Both the position numbers and the translations under genes were made by a program. A stretch of 17,880 nucleotides of DNA from ANME-2 cluster archaeon. GTDB taxonomy: Archaea > Halobacteriota > Methanosarcinia > Methanosarcinales > Methanocomedenaceae. Below are positions 7,280 through 14,649 of the stretch, one piece after another. Within the stretch, counting starts at the first letter, position 1, and the number at the start of each line of letters is the position of its first letter. The notes beneath the pieces are model-generated. The model saw only the letters and a list, made by a program, of their open reading frames with translations. It did no database searches and was not told where the DNA came from. The DNA lies in contig JAMJFQ010000029.1 in the NCBI GenBank assembly GCA_023544605.1, positions 1 to 17,880 of the forward strand, in the 5' to 3' direction.

Positions 7280-8488
7280 ATGTATACCCAGAAATGTATC
7301 CAGTGCGAAGCCCAATACACTCCAGAAGAGGTCGTATATACCTGTCCAAAATGCAACGGCCTGCTTGAGATCATCTATGACTGGTCTGGCCAGTCCATCA
7401 GCAGGAAAGACTTTGAAGGCATACCGCTGTCGGTATGGAAATATAAAGCACTCCTGCCTGTTGAACGGGAACCTGTAACCACCAATGAAGGAGGCACACC
7501 CCTGTACAAGTGCGAACGCCTGGCCGAGGTTTTTGGTACCCAGAGCTTTTATGTAAAACATGAAGGACTGAACCCAACCGGCAGTTTCAAGGATAGAGGT
7601 ATGACCGTGGGTGTATCCAAGGCACTGGAGTTGGGAATGAAAACGGTGGCATGTGCGTCCACGGGTAATACTTCTGCCTCGCTTGCCATATACGGGGCTA
7701 AAGCAGGCATCCCGGTAGTGGTACTGCTGCCGGCAGGAAAAGTAGCAATGGGTAAAGTAGCCCAGGCCATGATGCATGGTGCTAAAGTACTAAGCATCAA
7801 AGGTAACTTCGATGAAGCTCTGAAACTTGTGAGGGACCTGTGCGATAATGAAGGGTTCTACCTGCTGAACTCGGTGAATCCCTACCGGCTTGAAGGCCAG
7901 AAAACAATTGCCTTTGAGATAGTTGACCAGTTGGGCTGGGAAGTTCCTGACAGGGTGGTACTGCCGGTAGGTAATGCTGGAAATATCACGGCCATCTACA
8001 AAGGATTCAAGGAATTCTATGAACTGGGCCTGACCGATAGGATACCAAAGATGACGGGCATACAGGCAGAAGGTTCATGCCCTGTCGTGAACGCGTTCCA
8101 ACAGAAACTGAATGATATTGTCCCCGTTCCCAATCCGGAGACAGTGGCCACTGCCATTCGGATCGGAGACCCGGTCAACGCAATAAAGGCTCTGAAGGCC
8201 ATATACCAGTCAGGCGGACTTGCAGAATCGGTGTCTGATGAAGAGATAGTGGCAGCCCAGAAGGACCTGGCCCGTTTAGAAGGGATCGGTGTTGAACCAG
8301 CCAGTGCATCCTCTGTGGCAGGTTTCAGGAAACTGGTCAACATGGGTGTCATTGAACCGGACGAGACCGTGGTCTGTATTACCACCGGACATTTGCTCAA
8401 GGACCCTGAAGAGGTCTTGAACATATGTGAACAATCAATTGAAGTGGAGGCAGATACAGAGTCGGTTCGTAACGCTGTATTTAGCTAA
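7280..8488 (+). CDS. thrC: Threonine synthase
   Basis: A 402-residue PLP enzyme that converts O-phosphohomoserine to threonine, last step of threonine synthesis. The N-terminus has a zinc-ribbon-like C6-x2-C9 and C22-x2-C25, common in archaeal ThrC. The PLP lysine is Lys104 in NPTGSFKDRGMT, and the phosphate-binding loop is GNAGN (231-235) after VVLPV. STGNTSASLA (128-137) is the substrate loop of fold-type II enzymes. Other fold-type II enzymes (threonine dehydratase, cysteate synthase) share these motifs; cysteate synthase, the ThrC paralogue that supplies coenzyme M in Methanosarcinales, is the main alternative and cannot be excluded by eye. The gene appears monocistronic. Confidence 0.85.
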   Translation: MYTQKCIQCEAQYTPEEVVYTCPKCNGLLEIIYDWSGQSISRKDFEGIPLSVWKYKALLPVEREPVTTNEGGTPLYKCERLAEVFGTQSFYVKHEGLNPTGSFKDRGMTVGVSKALELGMKTVACASTGNTSASLAIYGAKAGIPVVVLLPAGKVAMGKVAQAMMHGAKVLSIKGNFDEALKLVRDLCDNEGFYLLNSVNPYRLEGQKTIAFEIVDQLGWEVPDRVVLPVGNAGNITAIYKGFKEFYELGLTDRIPKMTGIQAEGSCPVVNAFQQKLNDIVPVPNPETVATAIRIGDPVNAIKALKAIYQSGGLAESVSDEEIVAAQKDLARLEGIGVEPASASSVAGFRKLVNMGVIEPDETVVCITTGHLLKDPEEVLNICEQSIEVEADTESVRNAVFS

Positions 8489-8519
8489 TATAAATTATAA
8501 ATTACATCAAATAGATATA

Positions 8520-8579
8520 TTTATATATGTTGACTTTTGAATACGTTTTAAAAGTAATTTATTTTCATCTGAGGGGATG
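8520..8579 (+). promoter_or_regulatory. Promoter and ribosome site of the 8584 gene
   Basis: TTTATATA at 8520-8527 is a perfect archaeal TATA box. Transcription should begin near 8550, giving a leader of about 30 bases that contains the ribosome site GAGGGG (8571-8576) before the ATG at 8584. The gene is therefore transcribed independently of thrC. Confidence 0.65.
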
Positions 8580-8583
8580 TTAA

Positions 8584-9225
8584 ATGATCGAACGAAAAGA
8601 AATTCAAGGAACTGTCGTTTTTATTGACCACGATAATGGAGAAATTCATTTTTCTGATACTTCAAATGTTATCAGATTATCATCAACGGGAAGACTGATC
8701 CATGAGTCCGAGAATCTCTTTCATGAATCACCATTTAATGCTTTCGGTATACCGGTCACTTCTCTAGAAAATGATGCTGGTGAGCACTTCTCTCAAGAGG
8801 ATACTGAACATACACCGCAATATGAAGCTGATAATGTGTTCTACAATGCTATTGACAATTCACTTATAAAAAATTTTATGGGAAGCCGGTTCGAAGACAG
8901 TGAACAATTTGAAATGGATGCAAGTTATGATGTTGTACTGGCCTCTGAAAATGCCCAAATGATTGTAGATAATATCGTAAATACCACATATGCGAAAGTC
9001 CTTATGTACCTCACACCCAAGAAGTTGATAGATAAAAGCCATATATTAGAAAATATCGAATGCACCCAGGATATGCTGGATGATCTGTTAACACATGGAT
9101 TTCTGAAAGAAAATTACAAAGGCGAACTCTATTTCACCTTCAAAGGTCTGTTGGTCCGGCGAGGACTGGAGAAAACGTGCTGTATCGAAAATATGCATAC
9201 CCTTGCCCAGCCGACAATGGCATAG
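8584..9225 (+). CDS. Unrecognised protein with winged-helix-like C-terminus
   Basis: I do not recognise the family. Of 213 residues, 1-45 look like a small beta domain (GTVVFIDHDNGEIHFSD), 55-110 are acidic and low in order, and 140-200 resemble a winged helix: helices around VLMYLTPKKLIDKSHILENI, CTQDMLDDLLTHGFL and a wing ELYFTFKGLLVRRG, as seen in archaeal transcription regulators where a recognition helix is followed by LxxxGFL and a strand ending in KG. No membrane segment is present. The start at 8584 is firm (TATA box and GAGGGG). A DNA-binding regulator is plausible; the N-terminal part could sense a ligand. Convergent with ftr. Confidence 0.7.
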   Translation: MIERKEIQGTVVFIDHDNGEIHFSDTSNVIRLSSTGRLIHESENLFHESPFNAFGIPVTSLENDAGEHFSQEDTEHTPQYEADNVFYNAIDNSLIKNFMGSRFEDSEQFEMDASYDVVLASENAQMIVDNIVNTTYAKVLMYLTPKKLIDKSHILENIECTQDMLDDLLTHGFLKENYKGELYFTFKGLLVRRGLEKTCCIENMHTLAQPTMA

Positions 9226-9240
9226 GCTTATACAATTCTA

Positions 9241-9270
9241 AAAAAAAAGATCGTGAGACTTTCGTCTCAC
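9241..9270 (-). terminator. Hairpin plus T-run terminator of ftr
   Basis: GTGAGAC (9253-9259) pairs with GTCTCAC (9264-9270) around a 4-base loop. On the minus strand the hairpin overlaps the ftr stop codon (9267-9269) and is followed within four bases by a run of eight T or more (complement of A 9240-9248). It also sits just past the end of the convergent 8584 gene. Confidence 0.75.
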
Positions 9271-10163
9271 TTGACTATTTCGTGTAGGTTGAACTTAAAT
9301 GGACCCAGGCTTCCACCGAAGTTGCCTGCTGATATCTTCTTGATACCGGGTAGCATGACTGCGGCTTTAATACCTGCCAGCATGGCCTCTGAGATGACCT
9401 TTTCATCCAGCCCGTTGATTACGATCTCGTAGATACCGTTCACATCGGCAGGTACATTGCTCCCTTCTACTTTATCCTTGATACTGGGTGAGAATTTCTC
9501 ATTACTGGTAGCGTTCAGGAACTTATAATTGTTGGCACCGGTCTTTGAACCGCTTGCAACTATGCCGCCGGGGAAGGGGGTAATGACACCATCCACTTTG
9601 GCTATAGCATCAACAGCCGACTCGGCTGCGGCCAATGCTGCCATCTGGTTATCGGCCAGGATAAAGAAATTGCCGCCTGCAATTCCGGTCACTGCACCGA
9701 TACTGTGCTCTGTGATGAAGTCTCCTTCCATCATAGGTATCCTATAGGCTCTTCGACCGCCAACTTCTATCTCTTCTTCCATCCCGTCCCCGAAAAATTT
9801 AAGCTTACCACCTGTATCAAATTGCTTCTCTGCATCAGGAAGACCATTGTACATATGAGCAGTAGGAGCTGGTAATACGCAATCACCTAATCTGCTCATA
9901 AGCTGTCCTTCGAGACCTTTGAAACCGAACGTACATATCAGGATATAGACTCCAGGTCTGCCGTCAGGGGTCTCGTCTCCTCCAACGATCTTTTCGATAC
10001 CACCTTCTGCCGGACAGTGGATAACTGATGTTCCGAATCCAGTGGCCTCTTTAGCTGCTACAAGGGCCCAGTGCTCGGTGGCTCCGGTGATTAGTACCCT
10101 TGCGATCTTTATGGGAAATGCTTCTGCAAATGTATCCTCAATTTCTACTCCATTCAATTCCAT
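9267..10163 (-). CDS. ftr: Formylmethanofuran:tetrahydromethanopterin formyltransferase
   Basis: Ftr moves the formyl group between methanofuran and tetrahydromethanopterin (or tetrahydrosarcinapterin), the second step of CO2 reduction to methane or, in reverse, of methyl oxidation. The 298 residues match the family along the whole length: MELNGVEIEDTFAEAFPIK at the N-terminus, ATGFGTSVIHCPAEGGIE, TPDGRPGVYILICTF, MEGDFITEHSIGAVTGIAGGN and PFPGGIVASGSKTGANNYKFL. The start is the ATG at 10161-10163; it follows a GAGGG ribosome site by about 8 bases, whereas the open frame extends some 90 codons upstream without family similarity. Ftr is cytoplasmic and homo-oligomeric. No other C1-pathway gene is in the window, which is common for Methanosarcinales where ftr stands alone. 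Confidence 0.97.
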   Translation of the reverse strand: MELNGVEIEDTFAEAFPIKIARVLITGATEHWALVAAKEATGFGTSVIHCPAEGGIEKIVGGDETPDGRPGVYILICTFGFKGLEGQLMSRLGDCVLPAPTAHMYNGLPDAEKQFDTGGKLKFFGDGMEEEIEVGGRRAYRIPMMEGDFITEHSIGAVTGIAGGNFFILADNQMAALAAAESAVDAIAKVDGVITPFPGGIVASGSKTGANNYKFLNATSNEKFSPSIKDKVEGSNVPADVNGIYEIVINGLDEKVISEAMLAGIKAAVMLPGIKKISAGNFGGSLGPFKFNLHEIVK

Positions 10164-10198
10164 AAAATATCCCTCAAGGTAACTGATTTTACTGATGG

Positions 10199-10210
10199 CT
10201 ACATATACTC
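10199..10210. promoter_or_regulatory. Shared TATA region for ftr and the metalloprotease gene
   Basis: CTACATATACTC reads AGTATATGTA on the other strand, a TATA-like element in both directions. On the minus strand it predicts a start near 10177 and a short ftr leader that still contains the GAGGG ribosome site; on the plus strand a start near 10232, before the ATG at 10243. Confidence 0.45.
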
Positions 10211-10242
10211 TTCGAAATTGTTCGGCTCTATAGGGTTTGAAA

Positions 10243-10776
10243 ATGACAGGTAATGAATTGAGCATCCAGGTTATCAGGAGTAAACGCAGGAAGAAGACCA
10301 TCCAGGCTAAACTGGACGGTACAAAACTTATTGTGTACCTGCCTGCCGGATTAAGTGAAAAGGAAGAGTCCCAGCTCATCCAGAAGATGAAGACAAAAGT
10401 AGAAAATAAACAAGCCCGTACAGTACTCAATGGCGATGACTACCTGGCAAAACGTGCTGATGAGTTCAATAAGAGATATTTCAATGGCCGACTTGGGATC
10501 AATTCCATCAAATATGTCACTAACCAGAATACACGTCGTGGAAGCTGTACTCCTGCAAAGGGCACCATACGGATCTCCCACCGCCTGGCTGATATGCCGA
10601 AATGGGTGCTGGATTATGTTATCATGCACGAGATAACACATCTACGATACCCTGACCATTCCCGGAAGTTCTGGGATAAGGTAAATGAATACAAATACAC
10701 CGAACGAGCGCGCGGTTTTTTACTATGCAGGGGGATGAAAGAAAATGATGAATTGGATGATGAGGCCAGTGAATAA
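10243..10776 (+). CDS. YgjP-like (DUF45, M48-related) zinc metallopeptidase
   Basis: A 177-residue protein of the YgjP/DUF45 family. The metal-binding helix is HEITH (129-133) followed by H139 in YPDHSRKFW, and the typical RRGSCTPAKGTIRIS (98-112) strand lies before it. Family members are stand-alone or fused metallopeptidase-like domains of unsure substrate, often described next to restriction genes, though none is present here. The N-terminus starts with the customary SIQVIRSKRRKKTI. Start: ATG 10243 chosen; a TTG two codons earlier is equally possible because there is no clear ribosome site. It is 41 bases upstream of coaBC on the same strand. Confidence 0.88.
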   Translation: MTGNELSIQVIRSKRRKKTIQAKLDGTKLIVYLPAGLSEKEESQLIQKMKTKVENKQARTVLNGDDYLAKRADEFNKRYFNGRLGINSIKYVTNQNTRRGSCTPAKGTIRISHRLADMPKWVLDYVIMHEITHLRYPDHSRKFWDKVNEYKYTERARGFLLCRGMKENDELDDEASE

Positions 10777-10817
10777 TCAAAACATTGAATAATGAACCAG
10801 ACAAACAGAGTGCAATC

Positions 10818-12044
10818 ATGAAGGACCATCCCACATCCTTGTTGACAGGTACCTTATCAGACACCTTAAGGGACAAGACCATCGTGCTTGCAGTTACGGG
10901 CAGCATCGCTGCGGTGCGCACTATTGAACTGGCCAGGGAACTGATACGCCGCGGTGCCAGTGTCAGGGCAGTGATGAGCGAGGCAGCTCAAGGTATTATA
11001 CACCCGGACGCCCTGCATTATGCCACGGGCCAGCCAGTCATAACCCGGATAACGGGCGCTGTGGAGCATGTGGAATACTGCGGTGAGGACGGTGTGGCCG
11101 ACCTGCTGCTGGTAGCTCCGTGTACTGCCAATACGATAGGCAAAATGGCTATGGGTATCGATGATACGCCGCCTACGACCTTTGCCACCACCGCACTGGG
11201 GTGCAGCGTACCTGTTATGGCAGTGCCGGCAATGCATGGTTCCATGTACAATCATCCTGCAGTGCTGGATAACATAGAGAAACTAAAACAAATGAGGGTA
11301 CATGTCTTAGGCCCCGTCCTTTTTGAAAAGACTGCAAAGATAGCCGCTAACGAGGATATCGTACTTGAGGTGGAACGCTTGCTGGGCGGCGATAGCATGA
11401 AAGGCAAGAGGGTAGTTATAACAGGAGGTGGGACCCGGGAGCGTATAGACCCTATCAGGATCCTGACCAACCGCTCGTCCGGGCGCACGGGTGTTGAACT
11501 GGCCCTGGAGGCATACCGCAGGGGTGCGGAAGTGACACTGGTACGCCCCGCACCAAAGGAGCTGCCAGGTAATGGCATAAAAGAATTGGCGGCTGAATCT
11601 GCTGAGGATATGAGCCGCAGCGTGCTGGCTGAGATAGAGAAGGGGTGTGACCTGCTGATCAGTTCTGCGGCAATATCTGATTATACTGTCGAGCCCCGGG
11701 ATTCTAAAATAAAGTCTGGCCAAAAAAATATCACTTTGACCCTCAGACCCACCAGTAAATTGCTGCAAACAGTTAGAGAGCAGTATCCTGACCTGGACAT
11801 AATCGGATTCAAGGCCGAGGCAAATGTAGAAAGGGATGAACTGCTCGCAAGTGCCCGGAACCTGATGGACAGGTATGGTCTTGTGATGGTGGTTGCCAAT
11901 GATGTGGGTGAGGGCGGCATGGGCAGCAAGGACAATAGTGTCTATCTCCTGGAGCCCGGCGGTATTGTAACTGGCCCGGTCACAGGTAACAAACAGGTTA
12001 TTGCCAGTTCCATACTGGACCGGTACCTTGAGGAACCAGGATGA
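10818..12044 (+). CDS. coaBC: Bifunctional phosphopantothenoylcysteine decarboxylase/synthetase
   Basis: CoaBC (Dfp) joins cysteine to 4'-phosphopantothenate (CoaB, CTP-dependent) and decarboxylates the product to 4'-phosphopantetheine (CoaC, FMN-dependent). The first half is the flavoprotein: VTGSIAA (27-33), His84 in the active-site position, APCTANTIGKM (100-110), and PAMHGSMY (137-144), the archaeal form of the PAMNxxMW motif. The bacterial substrate-clamp cysteine is not seen near GPVLFEKTAKIA (165-176). The second half has ITGGGTRERIDPIR (201-214), TNRSSGRTG (217-225) and SAAISDY...KIKSG (283-301) for nucleotide binding. I start at ATG 10818 (408 residues), where HPTSLL matches family N-termini, rather than TTG 10785. 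The stop overlaps the pantoate kinase start (ATGA). Confidence 0.94.
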   Translation: MKDHPTSLLTGTLSDTLRDKTIVLAVTGSIAAVRTIELARELIRRGASVRAVMSEAAQGIIHPDALHYATGQPVITRITGAVEHVEYCGEDGVADLLLVAPCTANTIGKMAMGIDDTPPTTFATTALGCSVPVMAVPAMHGSMYNHPAVLDNIEKLKQMRVHVLGPVLFEKTAKIAANEDIVLEVERLLGGDSMKGKRVVITGGGTRERIDPIRILTNRSSGRTGVELALEAYRRGAEVTLVRPAPKELPGNGIKELAAESAEDMSRSVLAEIEKGCDLLISSAAISDYTVEPRDSKIKSGQKNITLTLRPTSKLLQTVREQYPDLDIIGFKAEANVERDELLASARNLMDRYGLVMVVANDVGEGGMGSKDNSVYLLEPGGIVTGPVTGNKQVIASSILDRYLEEPG

Positions 12045-12895
12045 AAGGCAGTGCCTTTGCCCCGGCCCATATCACTGGTTTTTTTGCGGTAAGACCTCAT
12101 ATCGATCCGGTCAAAGCAGGTTCAATAGGGTGCGGTCTGTGCCTTGAAGCTGGGGTCAGGGCCGAAATTGATATGAACTCTCCTGCTTCCGCTGTTACAC
12201 TGAATGGAAAACAGGTAGATTTTCCCACACTCGAGCATGTATTGACCGAAACTTTGGGGACTGATAGGCCCCCCATTACCGTCAACCTGACCTCTGACAT
12301 ACGGCCGGGTTTCGGGTTCGGGGTGAGCGGCGCTGCGGCACTGGCAACTGGTCTTGCTGCTGCAGAAGTCTATGCTGCTGGTATAAGTAGACAAGAAATA
12401 GCGGCAGCTGCCCACTGTGCAGAAGTTTTGAACAGGACCGGCATGGGGGATGTGGCAGGACAATGTGCCGGGGGGCTGGTGATGCGAACGGCACCCGGAG
12501 CGCCTGGTGTAGGAGTTACGCAGCAGATACCTGCAACATCCAGCGAAATATCCTGGGTGTGCCTTGGCGAGATATCTACGGCATCAATACTGGCTGAAGA
12601 GGAGACCATGCAGCGAGTCAATGAGATGGGAGAGAAGGCATTGAAAATGCTGCAAAAACGCCCGGAACTTGAACATTTCATGTCTTTGTCCAGGCAGTTC
12701 GCCGTTGAGACCGGGCTTATCAGCAGCCTTGCCCTCGATGCGGTGGAAGCAGTGGAGGCACAGGGTGGGATGGCCAGTATGGCCATGCTGGGAGATACGG
12801 TGTTTGCGCTTGGCGTGGTGGAGGCATTGCATGAATTCGGTGAGGTTGGACGCAGTCGCATTGGATTTGTGGCGGCTCATAGTCTTAAATCGTAA
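12041..12895 (+). CDS. Pantoate kinase (archaeal GHMP kinase)
   Basis: Archaeal pantoate kinase phosphorylates pantoate to 4-phosphopantoate, the archaeal replacement of the bacterial pantothenate kinase route; phosphopantothenate synthetase then adds beta-alanine and CoaBC follows. The 284 residues begin with the typical AFAPAHITGFF (5-15) and contain the GHMP phosphate loop RPGFGFGVSGAAALAT (88-103). The C-terminal GHMP part shows MASMAMLGDTVFAL. Four-base overlap with coaBC places two CoA-synthesis steps in one translationally coupled unit. No phosphopantothenate synthetase gene is in the window, so that step is encoded elsewhere. Confidence 0.9.
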   Translation: MKGSAFAPAHITGFFAVRPHIDPVKAGSIGCGLCLEAGVRAEIDMNSPASAVTLNGKQVDFPTLEHVLTETLGTDRPPITVNLTSDIRPGFGFGVSGAAALATGLAAAEVYAAGISRQEIAAAAHCAEVLNRTGMGDVAGQCAGGLVMRTAPGAPGVGVTQQIPATSSEISWVCLGEISTASILAEEETMQRVNEMGEKALKMLQKRPELEHFMSLSRQFAVETGLISSLALDAVEAVEAQGGMASMAMLGDTVFALGVVEALHEFGEVGRSRIGFVAAHSLKS

Positions 12896-12985
12896 TCCAA
12901 TGATGGACATTGCATCGATAGATTAATTATTGACGTGAACCGTACATAGTGGGTTGAATATTCATAGTATATCAGGAGGACAAAA
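12896..12985 (+). promoter_or_regulatory. Intergenic region with strong ribosome site
   Basis: AGGAGGA (12974-12980) lies five bases before the ATG at 12986 and is a near-perfect anti-16S match. A loose TATA candidate is gattaattat (12921-12930), which predicts a start near 12952. Confidence 0.5.
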
Positions 12986-13207
12986 ATGGCATTATCCAGA
13001 TCACGAATTAAATTCAAACGTTACATGAAAGAATTGATGCATAAATTCAGGTTCACATATGAAGATATAAGCAAAGGTACTGGTATAAAAGAGGAACGGA
13101 TAAGGGCGATTAATAAAATTGAAGACCCAACTCCTGAAGAAAACATGTTGCTTAAACAATTTTCATTGAAAATCACAAAAGAGCGCGGTGAGGACGAGGG
13201 AGAATAA
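12986..13207 (+). CDS. Small HTH-like protein, 73 residues
   Basis: A basic N-terminus (SRSRIKFKRYMKE) is followed by a segment, residues 23-62, that reads like a Cro/C1-type helix-turn-helix: FTYEDISKGTGIKEERIRA, then INKIEDPTPEENMLLKQF. A small DNA-binding regulator is likely, but I do not recognise the family and the HTH is judged by eye. The acidic tail RGEDEGE ends the protein. The start is well supported by AGGAGGA. Single gene, convergent with the DUF445 gene. Confidence 0.75.
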   Translation: MALSRSRIKFKRYMKELMHKFRFTYEDISKGTGIKEERIRAINKIEDPTPEENMLLKQFSLKITKERGEDEGE

Positions 13208-13223
13208 AGTCTTATAGTCTTTA

Positions 13224-13254
13224 TGCAGGGGGGTGTATGTTCATCCCCTCTGCA
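13224..13254. terminator. Hairpin between convergent genes
   Basis: TGCAGGGGGG (13224-13233) pairs with CCCCTCTGCA (13245-13254), a 10-bp stem with one G-U pair and an 11-base loop. It covers the stop codon of the minus-strand DUF445 gene and follows the 12986 gene by 17 bases. No clear T-run follows on either strand, so terminator function is tentative. Confidence 0.45.
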
Positions 13255-13840
13255 ATGTCATAAATATGAACATCTGGACCAGGCCTACCATAAAACCCAG
13301 TACCCCACCGATAATGGTGATGTAGCGCAGTTCCCGGGATGATACCCTCATCACTATATTTTCCAGCTGATTCAGGTCGTAGGCATCGATTTTTTTCTCG
13401 ATTATTTGCTTGAAGTCAACTTCACTTTCTATCCTGTGGATGAATTCAGTAATGAGCTCTTCTTTGTTCTCGTTCAATGAACTCTTTACCTTTGAGCGCA
13501 GGTAGGCATTGACTGTGGTGTTGATCCTGGAGAGTATCTCACTTTTACCGTCATATTCTGAAGACCTGAAAAAATCATCTACCATCCCATCGATCTCGGG
13601 GCCAAGGTCCAGTTTCTTTAATATCACGGTCAGGTCTTTTATCGAGATCAGTTCCTCTTCCACTGTGGCAGCAATGCTGGCTGAGATGTCGTTGCGACGT
13701 TTGGGCAACACTCCCTGGACCTTTATAGGACCTATACCAATGGCCCTGTGTGGCCGAAAGAGCATCTTGACGGCAATGTAGTTAGTAGTATAGCCGATAA
13801 TACCTCCGACGATAGGGAAAAGCAATAAAGTGAGGTCCAT
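13241..13840 (-). CDS. DUF445 family membrane protein
   Basis: A 199-residue protein with the DUF445 hallmark GGIIGYTTNYIAVKMLFRP near the N-terminus, followed by IGPIKVQGVLPKRR. Residues 3-25 and about 172-195 are hydrophobic, giving a membrane-anchored protein with a helical central domain. The molecular function of DUF445 is unknown. The frame is open further upstream, but the ATG at 13838-13840 gives the family N-terminus (DLTLLLFPIVGG). It follows the MazG-like gene by 55 bases on the same strand. No clear ribosome site was found. It is short compared with bacterial DUF445 proteins (often about 400 residues), as many archaeal members are. Confidence 0.85.
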   Translation of the reverse strand: MDLTLLLFPIVGGIIGYTTNYIAVKMLFRPHRAIGIGPIKVQGVLPKRRNDISASIAATVEEELISIKDLTVILKKLDLGPEIDGMVDDFFRSSEYDGKSEILSRINTTVNAYLRSKVKSSLNENKEELITEFIHRIESEVDFKQIIEKKIDAYDLNQLENIVMRVSSRELRYITIIGGVLGFMVGLVQMFIFMTLQRG

Positions 13841-13895
13841 TAAATCAAATATGTACCGGTTGACTATTTTAATGTTGGCGTTGGGGTATGAGTTT

Positions 13896-14228
13896 TTAGG
13901 GTTTCTCTGTTCGCTCCCACCGATCACTATCCCTAACATCATATTTGGCCATTACCTGCTTTAAGGCATCATCAAGGCCGATATCATAATGGTTTGCCAG
14001 GCAGATGAGCGCGAACAGGATGTCTCCCATTTCCATCGTAATATCTATCTCGCCATCATCTGTTTTCTTGGGTTTGTGGCCTTCCAGGGAATTTATCTCC
14101 TTTGCCAGTTCGCCGACCTCTTCCACCAGGGCTGCGAGCATGGAGAGCGGGGGCCAGTATCCCACTTCGAACTGGCTTATCCATTCGTCGACGAGTTTCT
14201 GGGCTTCTGAGATTGATAGGTTGGACAT
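13896..14228 (-). CDS. MazG-like nucleotide pyrophosphohydrolase
   Basis: A 110-residue all-alpha NTP pyrophosphohydrolase that would hydrolyse (d)NTPs to monophosphate and pyrophosphate, usually as a house-cleaning enzyme. The metal-binding motif is split as expected: EEVGELAKEI and, about 25 residues on, EMGDILFALICLAN (ExxD). The single domain matches the short MazG/dCTPase-type class. The ATG at 14226-14228 is chosen because the strong TATA box (14246-14263) predicts transcription starting at or next to it, so the message is probably leaderless; no ribosome site is visible. Upstream in-frame codons run through the TATA box itself and cannot be translated from that promoter. Confidence 0.9.
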   Translation of the reverse strand: MSNLSISEAQKLVDEWISQFEVGYWPPLSMLAALVEEVGELAKEINSLEGHKPKKTDDGEIDITMEMGDILFALICLANHYDIGLDDALKQVMAKYDVRDSDRWERTEKP

Positions 14229-14245
14229 TTTAATTATTCTTGAAT

Positions 14246-14263
14246 TTTTATATATATATATAT
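14246..14263 (-). promoter_or_regulatory. TATA box of the MazG-like gene
   Basis: An alternating tatatatatata stretch ending in five T on the plus strand gives TATATATATATAAAAA on the minus strand, centred about 27 bases before the ATG at 14228. This distance implies a leaderless transcript. Confidence 0.65.
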
Positions 14264-14549
14264 CTTGCGATGGCACTGTTCCAAAAATCAGTTATTTTGA
14301 TCATACTGACTTTAGATAAAATCTGTGTAATCGGCGTTAATCTGTGTCTGGAAATATAAAAGACACAGATTTCACTGATTAACACTGATTTGTCGTCACA
14401 TCGGTAATTGAACAATTCACATTATATCTGGATTCTGATATTGTGTCTCTTGCGATAATACAAGGAAAATGATATTCAAGAAACTTTCAAATTCTTTTGT
14501 ATTAATATTGGGGAAAAATAATGCTATAATGCCAATTTTGAAATTCAGG
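14264..14549. other. Non-coding stretch between mazG promoter and tRNA-Leu
   Basis: These ~290 bases have no gene I can support. They contain the long palindrome at 14319-14391 and AT-rich sequence after the tRNA. On the minus strand TTATTTTTCC around 14513-14522 could end the tRNA transcript. The frame at 14417-14608 runs through the tRNA and is not a gene. Confidence 0.6.
14319..14391. repeat. Long imperfect palindrome built of AATCTGTGT-like units
   Basis: Two 31-base arms (14319-14349 and 14361-14391) flank an 11-base loop. The inner 11 bases of the arms, AATCTGTGTCT and AGACACAGATT, pair perfectly; the outer parts pair with a few mismatches and one shift. Each arm is itself made of roughly 10-base units of the form AATCNGTGTT. 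Such AATCTGTGT-type units are known as dispersed repeats in various genomes, so this is probably a small mobile or dispersed repeat rather than a local regulatory site. Confidence 0.7.
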
Positions 14550-14634
14550 TGCGGGGGAAGGGATTCGAACCCTTGAACTCCTGCGAGAATAGATCTTGAG
14601 TCTATCACCTTTGGCCTGGCTTGGTTACCCCCGC
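14550..14634 (-). tRNA. tRNA-Leu (anticodon CAA)
   Basis: The minus-strand sequence folds as a class II tRNA. The acceptor stem is GCGGGGG/CCCCCGC with discriminator A; T8 and A9 follow; the D-arm has stem ACC/GGT; the anticodon stem is ATAGA/TCTAT with loop CTCAAGA, anticodon CAA at 32-38 loop centre (plus-strand ttg near 14595-14597). A long variable arm, TCTCGCAGGAGTTC, confirms Leu. The T-arm is AAGGG-TTCGAAT-CCCTT. No intron is present and the 3' CCA is not encoded. It starts 15 bases after the DUF211 stop on the same strand. Confidence 0.95.
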
Positions 14635-14649
14635 ACAGGGGAATGGGAA

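Noticed and set aside
7262..7777. Minus-strand open frame (171 residues) over thrC
   Set aside because: Antisense to conserved threonine synthase coding sequence, no start signals.
10164..10430. N-terminal extension of Ftr by about 89 codons
   Set aside because: No family similarity, it overlaps the divergent metalloprotease gene, and a good ribosome site and TATA box support the internal ATG at 10163.
14417..14608. Minus-strand open frame of 63 codons
   Set aside because: It runs through the tRNA-Leu gene.
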